From: Actinomycetota bacterium | GTDB lineage: Bacteria; Actinomycetota; Actinomycetes; S36-B12; UBA10799 | Length of the DNA stretch: 7,313 bases | Reading direction: 5' to 3' | Assembly: GCA_030837395.1 (NCBI GenBank) | Contig: JAUPKO010000834.1 | Span: forward strand, 1 to 7,313 | Shown here: piece after piece, positions 1 through 6,364 of the stretch | Layout: each line of letters opens with the position of its first letter | Position numbering within the stretch: position 1 is the stretch's first letter | Program-made: the position numbers and the translations under genes | The notes under the pieces: generated by a model | What the model was told of the DNA's origin: nothing | The model's input: the letters and a program-made list of their open reading frames with translations, nothing else | Databases searched by the model: none

Positions 1-469
1 ACAGAACCGGCGAAGGATGGGTCTACTGCGCGGTCGCGCTCGACGTGTTCTCCCGCCGCGCAGTCGGCTGGTCCATCGCCGACCACTTACGCACGGAGCT
101 GGTCGCTGACGCGTTAGACATGGCCCGGTGGCGACGCAAACCGCCACCAGGCCAAACCGTGGTCCATTCTGATCATGGCCCTCAATGCACGTCCTGGCTT
201 TTCGGGCAACGATTACGCGCTGCAGGACTCATGGGGTCAATGGTGTCGTCGGTTCCTGCTACGACAATTCCATGATGGAATCATTCTTCGGATCGATGCA
301 GATCGAACTGCTCGACCGTCGTAGCTGGACCACACGCAGCGAACTCGCCAGCGCGATCTTCGAATGGATCGAACCGTTCTACAACCCGGTCCGGCGTCAC
401 TCGGCGTTGGGCTACCTGTCACCTATTCAGCACGAACAAGTTCACAACAACGCCGCAACCGCGGCATGA
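1..469 (+). pseudogene. IS3-family transposase (OrfB), 3' part, frameshifted
   Basis: This is the C-terminal part of an IS3-family DDE transposase (rve integrase core), which would cut and join the ends of its insertion sequence. The gene enters from the left edge, and the first catalytic Asp lies outside the window. In the first frame (codons starting at position 3) the protein reads GEGWVYCAVALDVFSRR, then HSDHG with the second catalytic Asp at 171-173. The sequence then switches frame near 246-248 and continues as CYDNSMMESFFGSMQIELL, with the catalytic Glu at 278-280, ending in RRHSALGYLSP and a TGA at 467-469. Restoring one base puts the Asp and Glu exactly 35 residues apart, the family spacing, so a single-base deletion is the likely lesion. 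The usual programmed frameshift of IS3 elements lies at the OrfA/OrfB junction, not here, so this copy is probably inactive. A sequencing error is the alternative. Confidence 0.88.
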
Positions 470-481
470 TCACCACACCGC

Positions 482-509
482 AACTGTCCGCGGAACCGGG
501 GGAAGGTCA
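482..509 (+). repeat. Probable right terminal inverted repeat of the IS3-family element
   Basis: Just 12 bases after the transposase stop lies CTGTCCGCGGAACCGGGGG, followed by AAGGTCA. It ends in the CA dinucleotide typical of IS3-family right ends, and read in reverse it starts TGACCTTCCCCC. This matches the general form of terminal repeats in actinobacterial IS3 elements as I remember them. The left end is outside the window, so neither the pairing nor a target-site duplication can be checked here. Confidence 0.6.
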
Positions 510-594
510 AGATCCCTCAACACAGATCCGTTGCTGCCTCCAGTGGGGCCTGGCATCTGCGGTCGACTGTGACGTTGGCAAGTGCGCACGAGTT

Positions 595-619
595 GTGCTC
601 GGTCGGATGTAGGGAGCAC
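595..619 (-). terminator. Weak hairpin just after the sensor kinase stop
   Basis: Inverted arms GTGCTC (595-600) and GAGCAC (614-619) flank a 13-base loop, 4 bases beyond the kinase stop codon at 623-625. In the transcribed direction no U-rich tract follows, so it would be a poor intrinsic terminator. It is listed only as a possible 3' end structure. The rest of 510-622 shows no gene or other clear signal. Confidence 0.22.
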
Positions 620-622
620 CGG

Positions 623-2941
623 CTACGTACTCCACGACAGCTCGACGAGAACTTGGTCGCCTTCCGTTTCCTCATCAACTCTGAACTTGTTGATGAGTTC
701 AGCGCCAGCTGGCGCCCCGAGGTTGCGGTCTGTGGCAGGGGCGACGATCGTCATCGACGCAGCGTTCGGCTCGCGGAAAAGTGTGACCCATGCCTCGGCA
801 CCGACCGGCAGGGTCTCGACGGTGGTGTGAAGAATTTGTTGGATCGCATCGAGTTGAGCGCTGGAGGGCTCAACGACTTTCTCGGCGCACTGCACGGACA
901 AGGACGCGCCTCGGGAGTGGGCAAGTTGGACGCACAAGGTCATCGCGTCCCCAAGTGCACCTAGGTCCGGGTCGATCTTCACCAGGGCCCGCAGGTACAC
1001 CTCCTCGTCTGAGCACCGCTTGCGGACCCGCGGATCCGTGGGATCCAACGAACCGTCAGCTAGTTCGCCGAGCAGCGGCTGCACCTCTGCAATAACCGAT
1101 TCAAGGATTACGCTGCGGATACGCTCGTGCTCGCGTATCGCGGCCGTCCTTGCGATCGCTTCCTCGGTCGCCAATTTCGATTCTTCGGCTCGCGTTCCGT
1201 AACGGGTCAACATTCGGCGAAAGGCGATCAGTGCGCCGACGAATGCGATGTCGGTGAAGACGATCGCGGGCATCGATTCCACAACGCAGGACATTGAGTC
1301 GGGGCCGAGTCCGGCAATGATCAAACCCATCCCAATGCTGTAGCCCATGCAGCCCGCGATGATCCACTGTGCCTTTCCGCTGAGTAGGACGATCACCACT
1401 ACGCACATGCTTGAGCCCAGCGCCCCCCACCAGCCAATGCCGATCGCTTGGCAACCTGCCACGCCCACGGTCGGCAGGTAGACGACCAGCAATGCCGACA
1501 CAGCAAGGAAGAGGCTCGCGTACCAGGGTATTGGTATTCCGCGTGCTGCGGTTGCGATCGCTGTGGCGACTGCGGCTGCGATCAGGATCAGTGCCACGGC
1601 TGACCAGGTGACTGATTGCTCGCCGATGACCAGAACTGTGTTGATCACGAAGAGCGTGAGCAGGCAGATGCTGAATCGTCGTGTTGCCGGGATCAGGGAG
1701 GAGAAGAGGACGCTGCTCGGTGCGATCTGTGATTGCTGGTCTGCGTTGGGGCGTTGCCATGTCATGACGATTTCCGCGCCGCCTCCGGGGCGTGGGCGTG
1801 CGGAGCTGTTCACGCCGACCGCGCCGCATCGAAGGGCGATTGATCGTGGTGTGGTTGTGGTGGCGAATCCGTGGCCCCGGTCGCCGACTCTGATTTCGAA
1901 ACCGCCGCTGGTGCTGGTCAGGCGTAGGTCTGCGCGGTCGGTGCCGGAGTGTTTAGAGATGTTGACTAGTGCTTCGCCGACTGCGGCGCCCACTTCGGCT
2001 GCAACGGCAGATGGCACGTCCGTTTTGGTCCCTTCGAACACCACTGTGAGCGTCAAGCCCAGCGTTCGCGCGCGGGCTTGCGCGCTTTGAATGATGGCTG
2101 TCAATGCGCCCGACGTCTGGGGCGAAACGGCGCCCGGCTGTTGTTGTGAGGTTTGCTGCGTTGCTCTGCTGCCGAGAGCTTGGAGGTCGAAGCTGCTTCG
2201 TTCCCGGATAAGAGCGGGGTCGCTGAGGCCTTCTCGTACGGCGCCGAAGGTGTTGACGACGGTGTCGTGTAGGAGGCGGGAGATTTGGAAGCGTTCGGCG
2301 ACGCCCGCCCGCTCGCGTTCTTCCCGCGCGATCGTGTGCAGCCGCTCTTGGGTTGCGCTGTCGTCGGCGGCAGCAACGTCGAGCAGCGTCCAGACGGTGC
2401 TCAACGCCGCAATGCCAACCGCGATTGGGTAGGCGGCCATCAGCAGGCAGCCGCGCCAGGCGACCCACAATTCCGCCGAGATCACCGCCGATACCAACAC
2501 CACGACCATCGCGGCGAGCGCAATGCCGACGATCCAACAGACGGCCTCGCGAACCGGCAAAAGCATTGCGGCCATCAACGCCGCGAGGTTGACGAAAGGG
2601 ACGAGGGCGGCGTACGGGCCAGCCAGGGACGTCGGCTCGGTGGTGGCTGCCAGGATCACCACCGACAGCGCCAAGATCGCGACGAAGAGCCGCGGGCTCA
2701 CGCGACGCATCAGCAAGCATGCCGCCCATGCAAGTGCGACGACGACGAGCAGCACCAAGCCGACCAGAGGCTCGCGCATCCCGCCCCCGGGGGAGGTGAC
2801 AGCGGGGATCAGTCCCACGATCCAAATGCCACAAAATGCGGTAGCAGTCAGCCAGACGACTCGGGCTCCGGCTCGTTCCGAGGCACCGAGATCAGCGTCG
2901 TCGGGGGAGTGCCCAGCAGCAGCCACGCCAGCATCACTCAT
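623..2941 (-). CDS. Membrane sensor histidine kinase with a tandem, degenerate second kinase unit
   Basis: This 772-residue inner-membrane protein is the likely sensor partner of the response regulator encoded just upstream, and would autophosphorylate on His and pass the phosphate on. The first unit has about six membrane segments (residues 29-187), a charged helix (195-218), an H-box SRLLHDT with His225, and an ATPase region with N-box EALVN (Asn327) and a DRGHGF G-box (354-359); the second glycine box is poorly preserved. The second unit repeats the plan: about six membrane segments (423-575), a charged helix (580-609) and an H-box-like VILESVI. By eye-alignment Leu613 replaces the His and Glu709 replaces the N-box Asn, and no convincing glycine box follows. 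It therefore looks like a pseudokinase. At 772 residues it is about twice the length of ordinary NarL-partner kinases. The ATG start has GAGGG 4 bases upstream. The input signal cannot be read from the sequence. Confidence 0.85.
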   Translation of the reverse strand: MSDAGVAAAGHSPDDADLGASERAGARVVWLTATAFCGIWIVGLIPAVTSPGGGMREPLVGLVLLVVVALAWAACLLMRRVSPRLFVAILALSVVILAATTEPTSLAGPYAALVPFVNLAALMAAMLLPVREAVCWIVGIALAAMVVVLVSAVISAELWVAWRGCLLMAAYPIAVGIAALSTVWTLLDVAAADDSATQERLHTIAREERERAGVAERFQISRLLHDTVVNTFGAVREGLSDPALIRERSSFDLQALGSRATQQTSQQQPGAVSPQTSGALTAIIQSAQARARTLGLTLTVVFEGTKTDVPSAVAAEVGAAVGEALVNISKHSGTDRADLRLTSTSGGFEIRVGDRGHGFATTTTPRSIALRCGAVGVNSSARPRPGGGAEIVMTWQRPNADQQSQIAPSSVLFSSLIPATRRFSICLLTLFVINTVLVIGEQSVTWSAVALILIAAAVATAIATAARGIPIPWYASLFLAVSALLVVYLPTVGVAGCQAIGIGWWGALGSSMCVVVIVLLSGKAQWIIAGCMGYSIGMGLIIAGLGPDSMSCVVESMPAIVFTDIAFVGALIAFRRMLTRYGTRAEESKLATEEAIARTAAIREHERIRSVILESVIAEVQPLLGELADGSLDPTDPRVRKRCSDEEVYLRALVKIDPDLGALGDAMTLCVQLAHSRGASLSVQCAEKVVEPSSAQLDAIQQILHTTVETLPVGAEAWVTLFREPNAASMTIVAPATDRNLGAPAGAELINKFRVDEETEGDQVLVELSWST

Positions 2942-2996
2942 TTTGCCCTCGAAATGCTCGCACGGGCCTACCGTCCTCGCTGGCTGCGATCTGTGG

Positions 2997-3017
2997 CAGT
3001 CCCCTCTTCTGGGGACG
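2997..3017. promoter_or_regulatory. Palindromic element, copy 1 (candidate operator)
   Basis: The perfect inverted repeat GTCCCC-TCTTCT-GGGGAC (2999-3016) lies in the 90-base gap between the regulator stop and the kinase start, ending 57 bases before the kinase ATG. With its flanks it matches a second element at 3828-3848 on the other strand at 19 of 21 bases. Recurrence of stem, spacer length and part of the spacer sequence favours a protein-binding site. It could also form an RNA hairpin between the two genes, but no U-tract follows, so it is not a typical terminator. Confidence 0.5.
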
Positions 3018-3031
3018 GCACCGTCGGACGT

Positions 3032-3667
3032 TCAATCGTCGACGAGTCCAGCTCGCACGGCCTCGCGATAAAGGTCGGTTTTGCTACTTGGCCGCCGCCC
3101 GACTTCCTCGTACTTGTCGCGAACGCGATCAATGTGCTCTTTCGCTGTGTGTGGTGAGATCCCGAGGCGTCTGGCAACTGATGCCAGCTTCAGCCCCGAG
3201 GAGTACAACACGAGCACGCGCTGTTCCTGCTCGGTGAGAGTGGGGCGGTCCTCAGCGACGTCGTTGGCCAGGATCGCTGCCAGTTCCGACGGTGTCCATG
3301 TGCCACCGGCCAATGCCGCATCGATGGCTTCCAAGAGTGAGGCCGCTGAGTCGCGTTTTGGCACGAATCCGGCGACCCCGGCGCGCACCATCGCGCGAAT
3401 CTGAGCCGGGACGCCCAACGCGCTCACAATGAGGACGACTGCGCCGTTGTCGACAAGGGTGCGTGCGTCCTCGGCTGAGGCTTGTTCGCCGTTGAGATCT
3501 AGGTCCAGGAGCACAAGATCCGGCGTTCGAGGAAGTGCGAGGACATCGGGGAGTGTGTCTCCGACGTAGACCAGTTCCAGGTTGGGCCGCGCTGAGAGGG
3601 CGTGCACCAAGCCGTCACGCACCAAGACGTGGTCTTCGATGATGGCGACAGCAACCGCTTCGACCAC
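3032..3667 (-). CDS. NarL/LuxR-family two-component response regulator
   Basis: This cytoplasmic DNA-binding regulator is probably phosphorylated by the tandem kinase encoded 90 bases downstream on the same strand. From the GTG start at 3667 it has 211 residues. The N-terminal receiver domain shows the acidic pair Glu11-Asp12 (IIEDH), phosphoacceptor Asp55 (LLDLDL), Ser82 (VSAL) and Lys104 (FVPKRD). The C-terminal helix-turn-helix (about 144-191) begins LTEQEQRVL and includes GISPHTAKEHIDRVRDKY, followed by a short tail. The start was chosen because AAGGAG (3674-3679) sits 6 bases before the GTG at 3667. A longer reading from a TTG at 3688 would run through that ribosome binding site. Two copies of a palindromic element bracket the gene, which suggests autoregulation; this is inference. 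The family assignment is firm; the target genes are unknown. Confidence 0.92.
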   Translation of the reverse strand: MVEAVAVAIIEDHVLVRDGLVHALSARPNLELVYVGDTLPDVLALPRTPDLVLLDLDLNGEQASAEDARTLVDNGAVVLIVSALGVPAQIRAMVRAGVAGFVPKRDSAASLLEAIDAALAGGTWTPSELAAILANDVAEDRPTLTEQEQRVLVLYSSGLKLASVARRLGISPHTAKEHIDRVRDKYEEVGRRPSSKTDLYREAVRAGLVDD

Positions 3668-3827
3668 ATCGCTCTCCTTCACCCGCAAGGACCTAGCCGA
3701 GTGCCTGGCACGGGCATTGGTCCAGTCCTGGCATCACACTAGCGATCTTCTGTGGGCTGCCGCGCCATTCGCGTCCACGTCGGGGGCAACAAGTCATGCT
3801 GGTGTCACTCCCGGCCGACGATGACGG

Positions 3828-3848
3828 CGTCCCCCAAAGAGGGGACTG
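3828..3848. promoter_or_regulatory. Palindromic element, copy 2 (candidate operator)
   Basis: The perfect inverted repeat GTCCCC-CAAAGA-GGGGAC (3829-3846) lies in the divergent region, 76 bases before the first plus-strand ORF and about 160 bases upstream of the regulator start. Read on the minus strand it begins CAGTCCCCTCTT and ends GGGGACG, like the plus strand of copy 1; only two spacer bases differ. The position fits an operator serving the lipase chain, the regulator gene, or both. The binding protein is not known; the adjacent LuxR-type regulator is the obvious candidate. Confidence 0.5.
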
Positions 3849-3877
3849 ATCAACGCTGGAGGGCGGTTGCGATCAGT
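3845..3877. repeat. Inverted repeat ACTGATC-N19-GATCAGT
   Basis: Seven-base perfect arms at 3845-3851 and 3871-3877 are separated by 19 bases. The left arm overlaps the edge of the candidate operator. The pair could be a second protein-binding site or a 5' leader hairpin for the plus-strand chain, depending on where transcription starts. Seven-base arms with a long spacer can arise by chance. Confidence 0.25.
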
Positions 3878-3924
3878 GACGACTGCACCATGTCGCGCGC
3901 AACGAGCACAGGAGTAAGTCGTCC

Positions 3925-3972
3925 ATGACTGAACGAAGATCGCCTTCTGCACCGGTTTCGGGTGCGCTGTGA
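3925..3972 (+). CDS. 15-codon leader ORF overlapping the next gene
   Basis: The ORF MTERRSPSAPVSGAL starts at ATG 3925 with AGGAG 10 bases upstream. Its TGA (3970-3972) overlaps the GTG start of the next gene (3969) in a GTGA junction. That next gene has no good ribosome binding site of its own, so translation of this ORF could deliver ribosomes to it. Codon usage is not strongly GC3-biased, so coding evidence is weak beyond the start signal and overlap. The alternative is that it is the true N-terminus of the next protein, split off by a one-base indel. Arg-rich residues just before a membrane anchor would suit a cytoplasmic tail. Confidence 0.4.
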   Translation: MTERRSPSAPVSGAL

Positions 3973-4379
3973 CGTCTCGCGCGCGCTGGCTCCTTGTGGC
4001 TGGGGCTGTGATTGCGGTGGTCGTCGTCGTGCTGCTGTTGATGCTTCGGCCGTGGCAACAGGCTGCCGACGGTGCACCCGGATCGGTGGAGTTACCGGCG
4101 GTTGATGTGGCTGCACTTGAAGCAGGGGCGGTGTCTCAGGATCTGGCTACGGTCAACTCGGTCCTTGTTCTGGAAGCACGAGCATCATTCACTGAACAGG
4201 CACAACCGTTGCTGCCGTCGGGCTCGACGATGACCATCGACGCCGATTCGGCTCGTGGCTTTCCAGACTCCGCAGCAACAGTGAGCGCCTCAGTCACAGG
4301 TGCGCAACCGGGCGAGTACGTCCTAGAGCTGAACTTCACCGATGGTCACTGGCTACTTGCCTCGGCGGTGACTCAGTGA
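3969..4379 (+). CDS. Membrane-anchored exported protein of unknown function
   Basis: This is a 136-residue protein with a short basic N-terminus (SRAR), one hydrophobic segment (about residues 7-26, rich in Val and Leu) and an extracytoplasmic domain of about 110 residues. The domain contains LPSGSTMTID, an ATVSASV strand and a closing YVLELNFTDGHWLLAS. This pattern of short strands ending in a hydrophobic HWLLAS resembles small exported NTF2-like or accessory domains in actinobacteria, but I do not recognise a named family. The GTG start overlaps the stop of a 15-codon ORF, and the stop overlaps the lipase start, so translation is probably coupled on both sides. Its position directly before the lipase suggests an accessory role in lipase export, folding or anchoring; that is inference. 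Confidence 0.75.
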   Translation: MTSRARWLLVAGAVIAVVVVVLLLMLRPWQQAADGAPGSVELPAVDVAALEAGAVSQDLATVNSVLVLEARASFTEQAQPLLPSGSTMTIDADSARGFPDSAATVSASVTGAQPGEYVLELNFTDGHWLLASAVTQ

Positions 4380-5959
4380 TGAGTCGCAGCGCCCGCGCCG
4401 TACTGGCAGCAGTAGGTGCACTGCTTACGGCTGCGGGGCTGACCGCCGTCGCTGCCCCCGCGTCGGCACAGGATCAGTGCACGGACCCGGGTACGAGCAC
4501 TCCTGTGCTACTCGTTCATGGGTGGAGTGGCGACTTCACGGGTTGGACTCAGATGGCGGCAGAGCTGCGAACCATGTCCGGGGTGTCGGTTGATGACTCG
4601 TTTGACTACGGCCACGTCAATGATCAGTGGGTCACCCACCCCGACATCTCGAAAGCTCTCGCGCAGCGGATCGATTGTTTGGCTCACCGCTCAACGGTCA
4701 ATGGCGGCAACGGCAAAGTCGTGATCGTCGCCCACTCGATGGGTGGGCTGGCAACCAGGTGCGCATCCAGCACCAACTGCTCGGGCGGCCCGGACATCAC
4801 CGGGAAACTGGGCGCAGTCATCACTTTGGGCACCCCGAACGAGGGCAGCTTCCTGCGCGACAATTCAGTGCAATCTGGCGCGGAGCAGGTGGTGCTGAAG
4901 TCGCTGCGTCTCAACTGTTGGGCGTTCGCTCGTGTCTCCGGTGACTTGTGTGACATGCGCCGGGTCATGGAAGGCCCGGGGTCGACTGCGTTCATGCCGG
5001 GCTCGCCGGAGTTGAAGAATCTGCCCAAGTTGCCCAGCAGCGTGCCGGTTGCCGGTATCGCCGGTCAGGTCGCCGTGACGACCAAACTATTCGGCCGGAC
5101 GGTCACTCTTGCCGGGAATGCGGGTGACCTGGTGGTGTCGGTGCCCTCAGCACACGCAGCAGCAAACAAGGTCGGCGAGTCGGGCGGACCGTCCACGGTC
5201 ACCTGCTCCACGACAATGCCGATCACCAAGAATTGGGCTTTGCCGCCGTGTTGGCACGGCGCCGAAACCAGCGCACCCGACTTCCTCGCCGCAGTCCGAG
5301 CGCAAGTCCAGATCTACAAAGACAAGGTCGACAATGTGTGCGCCGGGCTCACCGAATGCTCACTAGCAGGATCGGCCGACGTCGACGGCGACGGTCAGCT
5401 CGACCAGATCGGCCTCCAGAGGCTGCCTGGCACCGTCGCACGGAAGGGGGCTGCGCCGGACCAGACGATCCAGGCCTATCAGTGGAAGGCGCTGGTCCGC
5501 CTCAGCAGCGGAGGAACCGTCAGCAGCGATCCGATCGCGCTGACCGAGAAGACCAGCCGGTCAGGCACGGCCGGCTGGAACACCCTTCCCTGGTACGGCG
5601 CAGGCCAAGTTCTGGGAACAGGTACGGCGCAGCTGGTCCTTCTTGATTCGATCGGCGTCACCAACGGCCCCTTCGGTCATGTCCTAACACTTACCGGCGA
5701 CAAGCTGGTGCTCGTCCCATCGCCGGACGCGCCGCCTGCGGGCTACGAGGAGCTTGGATTCGGGTGGATGGCCGCGGTGTGCAACCGCGACGGAACCGTC
5801 AGCGTCGACGTCGGCGACGTGGAGACCTACAAGTGGAACGGCACCGGCTGGGACCCGACCGCAACACCCACCGACGGCGACTACTCAAGCATCGAGACCA
5901 ACCAGGGCATTTTCAATATGCAGTGCCCGGGGCTTCCACAGGGGATGCCGGGAACATGA
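4376..5959 (+). CDS. Secreted alpha/beta-hydrolase (lipase/esterase) with C-terminal extension
   Basis: This exported serine hydrolase of 527 residues probably cleaves lipid or other ester bonds outside the cell. A signal peptide (about 1-31) ends ASA|QDQ. The hydrolase domain has the oxyanion-side motif LLVHGW (45-50), the nucleophile elbow AHSMGG with Ser121, a probable acid Asp251 (GNAGDLVV) and a probable catalytic His294 (PCWHGAE). From about residue 322 a 200-residue extension follows. It opens with ADVDGDGQLD (334-343), a DxDxDGxxD calcium-loop pattern, and continues as a strand-rich region of unknown family. Twelve Cys in the mature part suit an oxidised exterior. Start: GTG 4376 overlaps the previous stop (GTGA); ATG 4379 is one codon later and equally plausible. 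The stop overlaps the next small ORF (ATGA). The hydrolase assignment is strong; the substrate is unknown. Confidence 0.9.
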   Translation: MMSRSARAVLAAVGALLTAAGLTAVAAPASAQDQCTDPGTSTPVLLVHGWSGDFTGWTQMAAELRTMSGVSVDDSFDYGHVNDQWVTHPDISKALAQRIDCLAHRSTVNGGNGKVVIVAHSMGGLATRCASSTNCSGGPDITGKLGAVITLGTPNEGSFLRDNSVQSGAEQVVLKSLRLNCWAFARVSGDLCDMRRVMEGPGSTAFMPGSPELKNLPKLPSSVPVAGIAGQVAVTTKLFGRTVTLAGNAGDLVVSVPSAHAAANKVGESGGPSTVTCSTTMPITKNWALPPCWHGAETSAPDFLAAVRAQVQIYKDKVDNVCAGLTECSLAGSADVDGDGQLDQIGLQRLPGTVARKGAAPDQTIQAYQWKALVRLSSGGTVSSDPIALTEKTSRSGTAGWNTLPWYGAGQVLGTGTAQLVLLDSIGVTNGPFGHVLTLTGDKLVLVPSPDAPPAGYEELGFGWMAAVCNRDGTVSVDVGDVETYKWNGTGWDPTATPTDGDYSSIETNQGIFNMQCPGLPQGMPGT

Positions 5960-6051
5960 TCGCGATGCAGCAAGCGGACGATCATTCATACTCTGTCCGA
6001 CCCGACACCATTGCCGAGGCGCCGCTGACTCGCACGGTGCCACATGAGTAA
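5956..6051 (+). CDS. Small ORF (31 codons) bridging lipase and lipoprotein genes
   Basis: A 31-codon ORF begins MIAMQQADDHSYSVRPDTIA at an ATG overlapping the lipase stop (ATGA). It ends at TAA 6049-6051, overlapping the ATG of the lipoprotein gene (ATGAGTAA). About two thirds of its codons end in G or C by my count, in keeping with coding DNA here. It has no hydrophobic segment and no motif I recognise. Its two exact overlaps keep the chain continuous, so it may be a real small protein or a translational bridge to the lipoprotein gene. Chance is the alternative, since the frame is also open upstream inside the lipase gene. Confidence 0.4.
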   Translation: MIAMQQADDHSYSVRPDTIAEAPLTRTVPHE

Positions 6052-6364
6052 GGAATCGAAATTGATAAGAGCAATTGCGGTTGTCCCACTGTGCCTGCTC
6101 GCATTGGCCGCCTGCGGCAACTCGGCGAAGCCAGCAGCACCTGCCAGCCCGAACCCAAGCCCGTCGTACTTTCAGAACTACCTGGTGCAGCAGGGCTCAA
6201 TTACCGCAACCGAAGTCGCCGCAGCCCAAACTTGGACCTGCGCACAGTTTGTGCAGGGCAGCCCGCGAGACGAAGACGGCTATCTGCAACGAACTCTCCG
6301 GAACATTCTCGGCGCTCAACGATCCCTCGAAGACGCTGGGAACTATCGAACTCACCAGAGTTGA
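6044..6364 (+). CDS. Small lipoprotein, probably frameshifted near its 3' end
   Basis: This predicted exported lipoprotein has a basic N-terminus, a hydrophobic signal and the lipobox LAAC with Cys24, followed by a Pro/Ala-rich linker and a short domain containing a WTCAQF motif. As read, it has 106 residues and ends YRTHQS. The next frame over (+1), from about 6265 to TGA 6371, gives ARETKTAICNELSGT and then SALNDPSKTLGTIELTRVDA. This looks more natural and has a higher share of G/C third positions (about 20 of 30 versus 14 of 28 in the current frame). A one-base insertion between about 6255 and 6280 is therefore likely, either a true mutation or a sequence error. An alternative start is TTG 6062, with AAGGA 7 bases upstream; this still keeps the whole signal peptide. 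It is the last gene of the plus-strand chain, and its function is unknown. Confidence 0.62.
   Translation: MSKESKLIRAIAVVPLCLLALAACGNSAKPAAPASPNPSPSYFQNYLVQQGSITATEVAAAQTWTCAQFVQGSPRDEDGYLQRTLRNILGAQRSLEDAGNYRTHQS

Larger units (their letters stand above)
3668..3924. other. Divergent intergenic region between regulator and lipase gene chain
   Basis: These 257 bases separate the response regulator (minus strand) from the plus-strand lipase chain and must hold the promoters of both unless transcription starts farther away. I see the regulator's ribosome binding site (3674-3679), the palindrome at 3828-3848, a longer-range inverted repeat ACTGATC (3845-3851) / GATCAGT (3871-3877), and AGGAG at 3910-3914 ahead of the first plus-strand ORF. 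No convincing -35/-10 pair was found on either strand. Confidence 0.6.

Noticed and set aside
1101..2834. Long minus-strand reading frames at 1101-1829 and 1953-2834
   Set aside because: They lie inside the sensor kinase gene in another frame, are Arg-rich and of low complexity as expected for shadows in GC-rich DNA, and show no domain or start signal.
2999..3016. Reading the palindrome between regulator and kinase as an intrinsic terminator
   Set aside because: No T-rich run follows on either strand, and a near-identical copy sits in a divergent promoter region where a terminator is not expected.
2285..3157. 290-codon plus-strand frame opposite the kinase start and the regulator end
   Set aside because: It is antisense to two well-supported genes, its product is rich in His, Gln, Arg and Asp without any motif, and it spans the intergenic operator region.
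3720..3905. Sigma-70-like promoters in the divergent region, such as a TAGTGT hexamer on the minus strand near 3740
   Set aside because: No -35 element at a suitable spacing was found, so no specific promoter is claimed.
5754..6051. 95-97-codon frames running from inside the lipase gene past its end
   Set aside because: The upstream portion is a shadow of the lipase. Only the 31 codons after the ATG at 5956 are considered as a possible gene, because of the overlaps.
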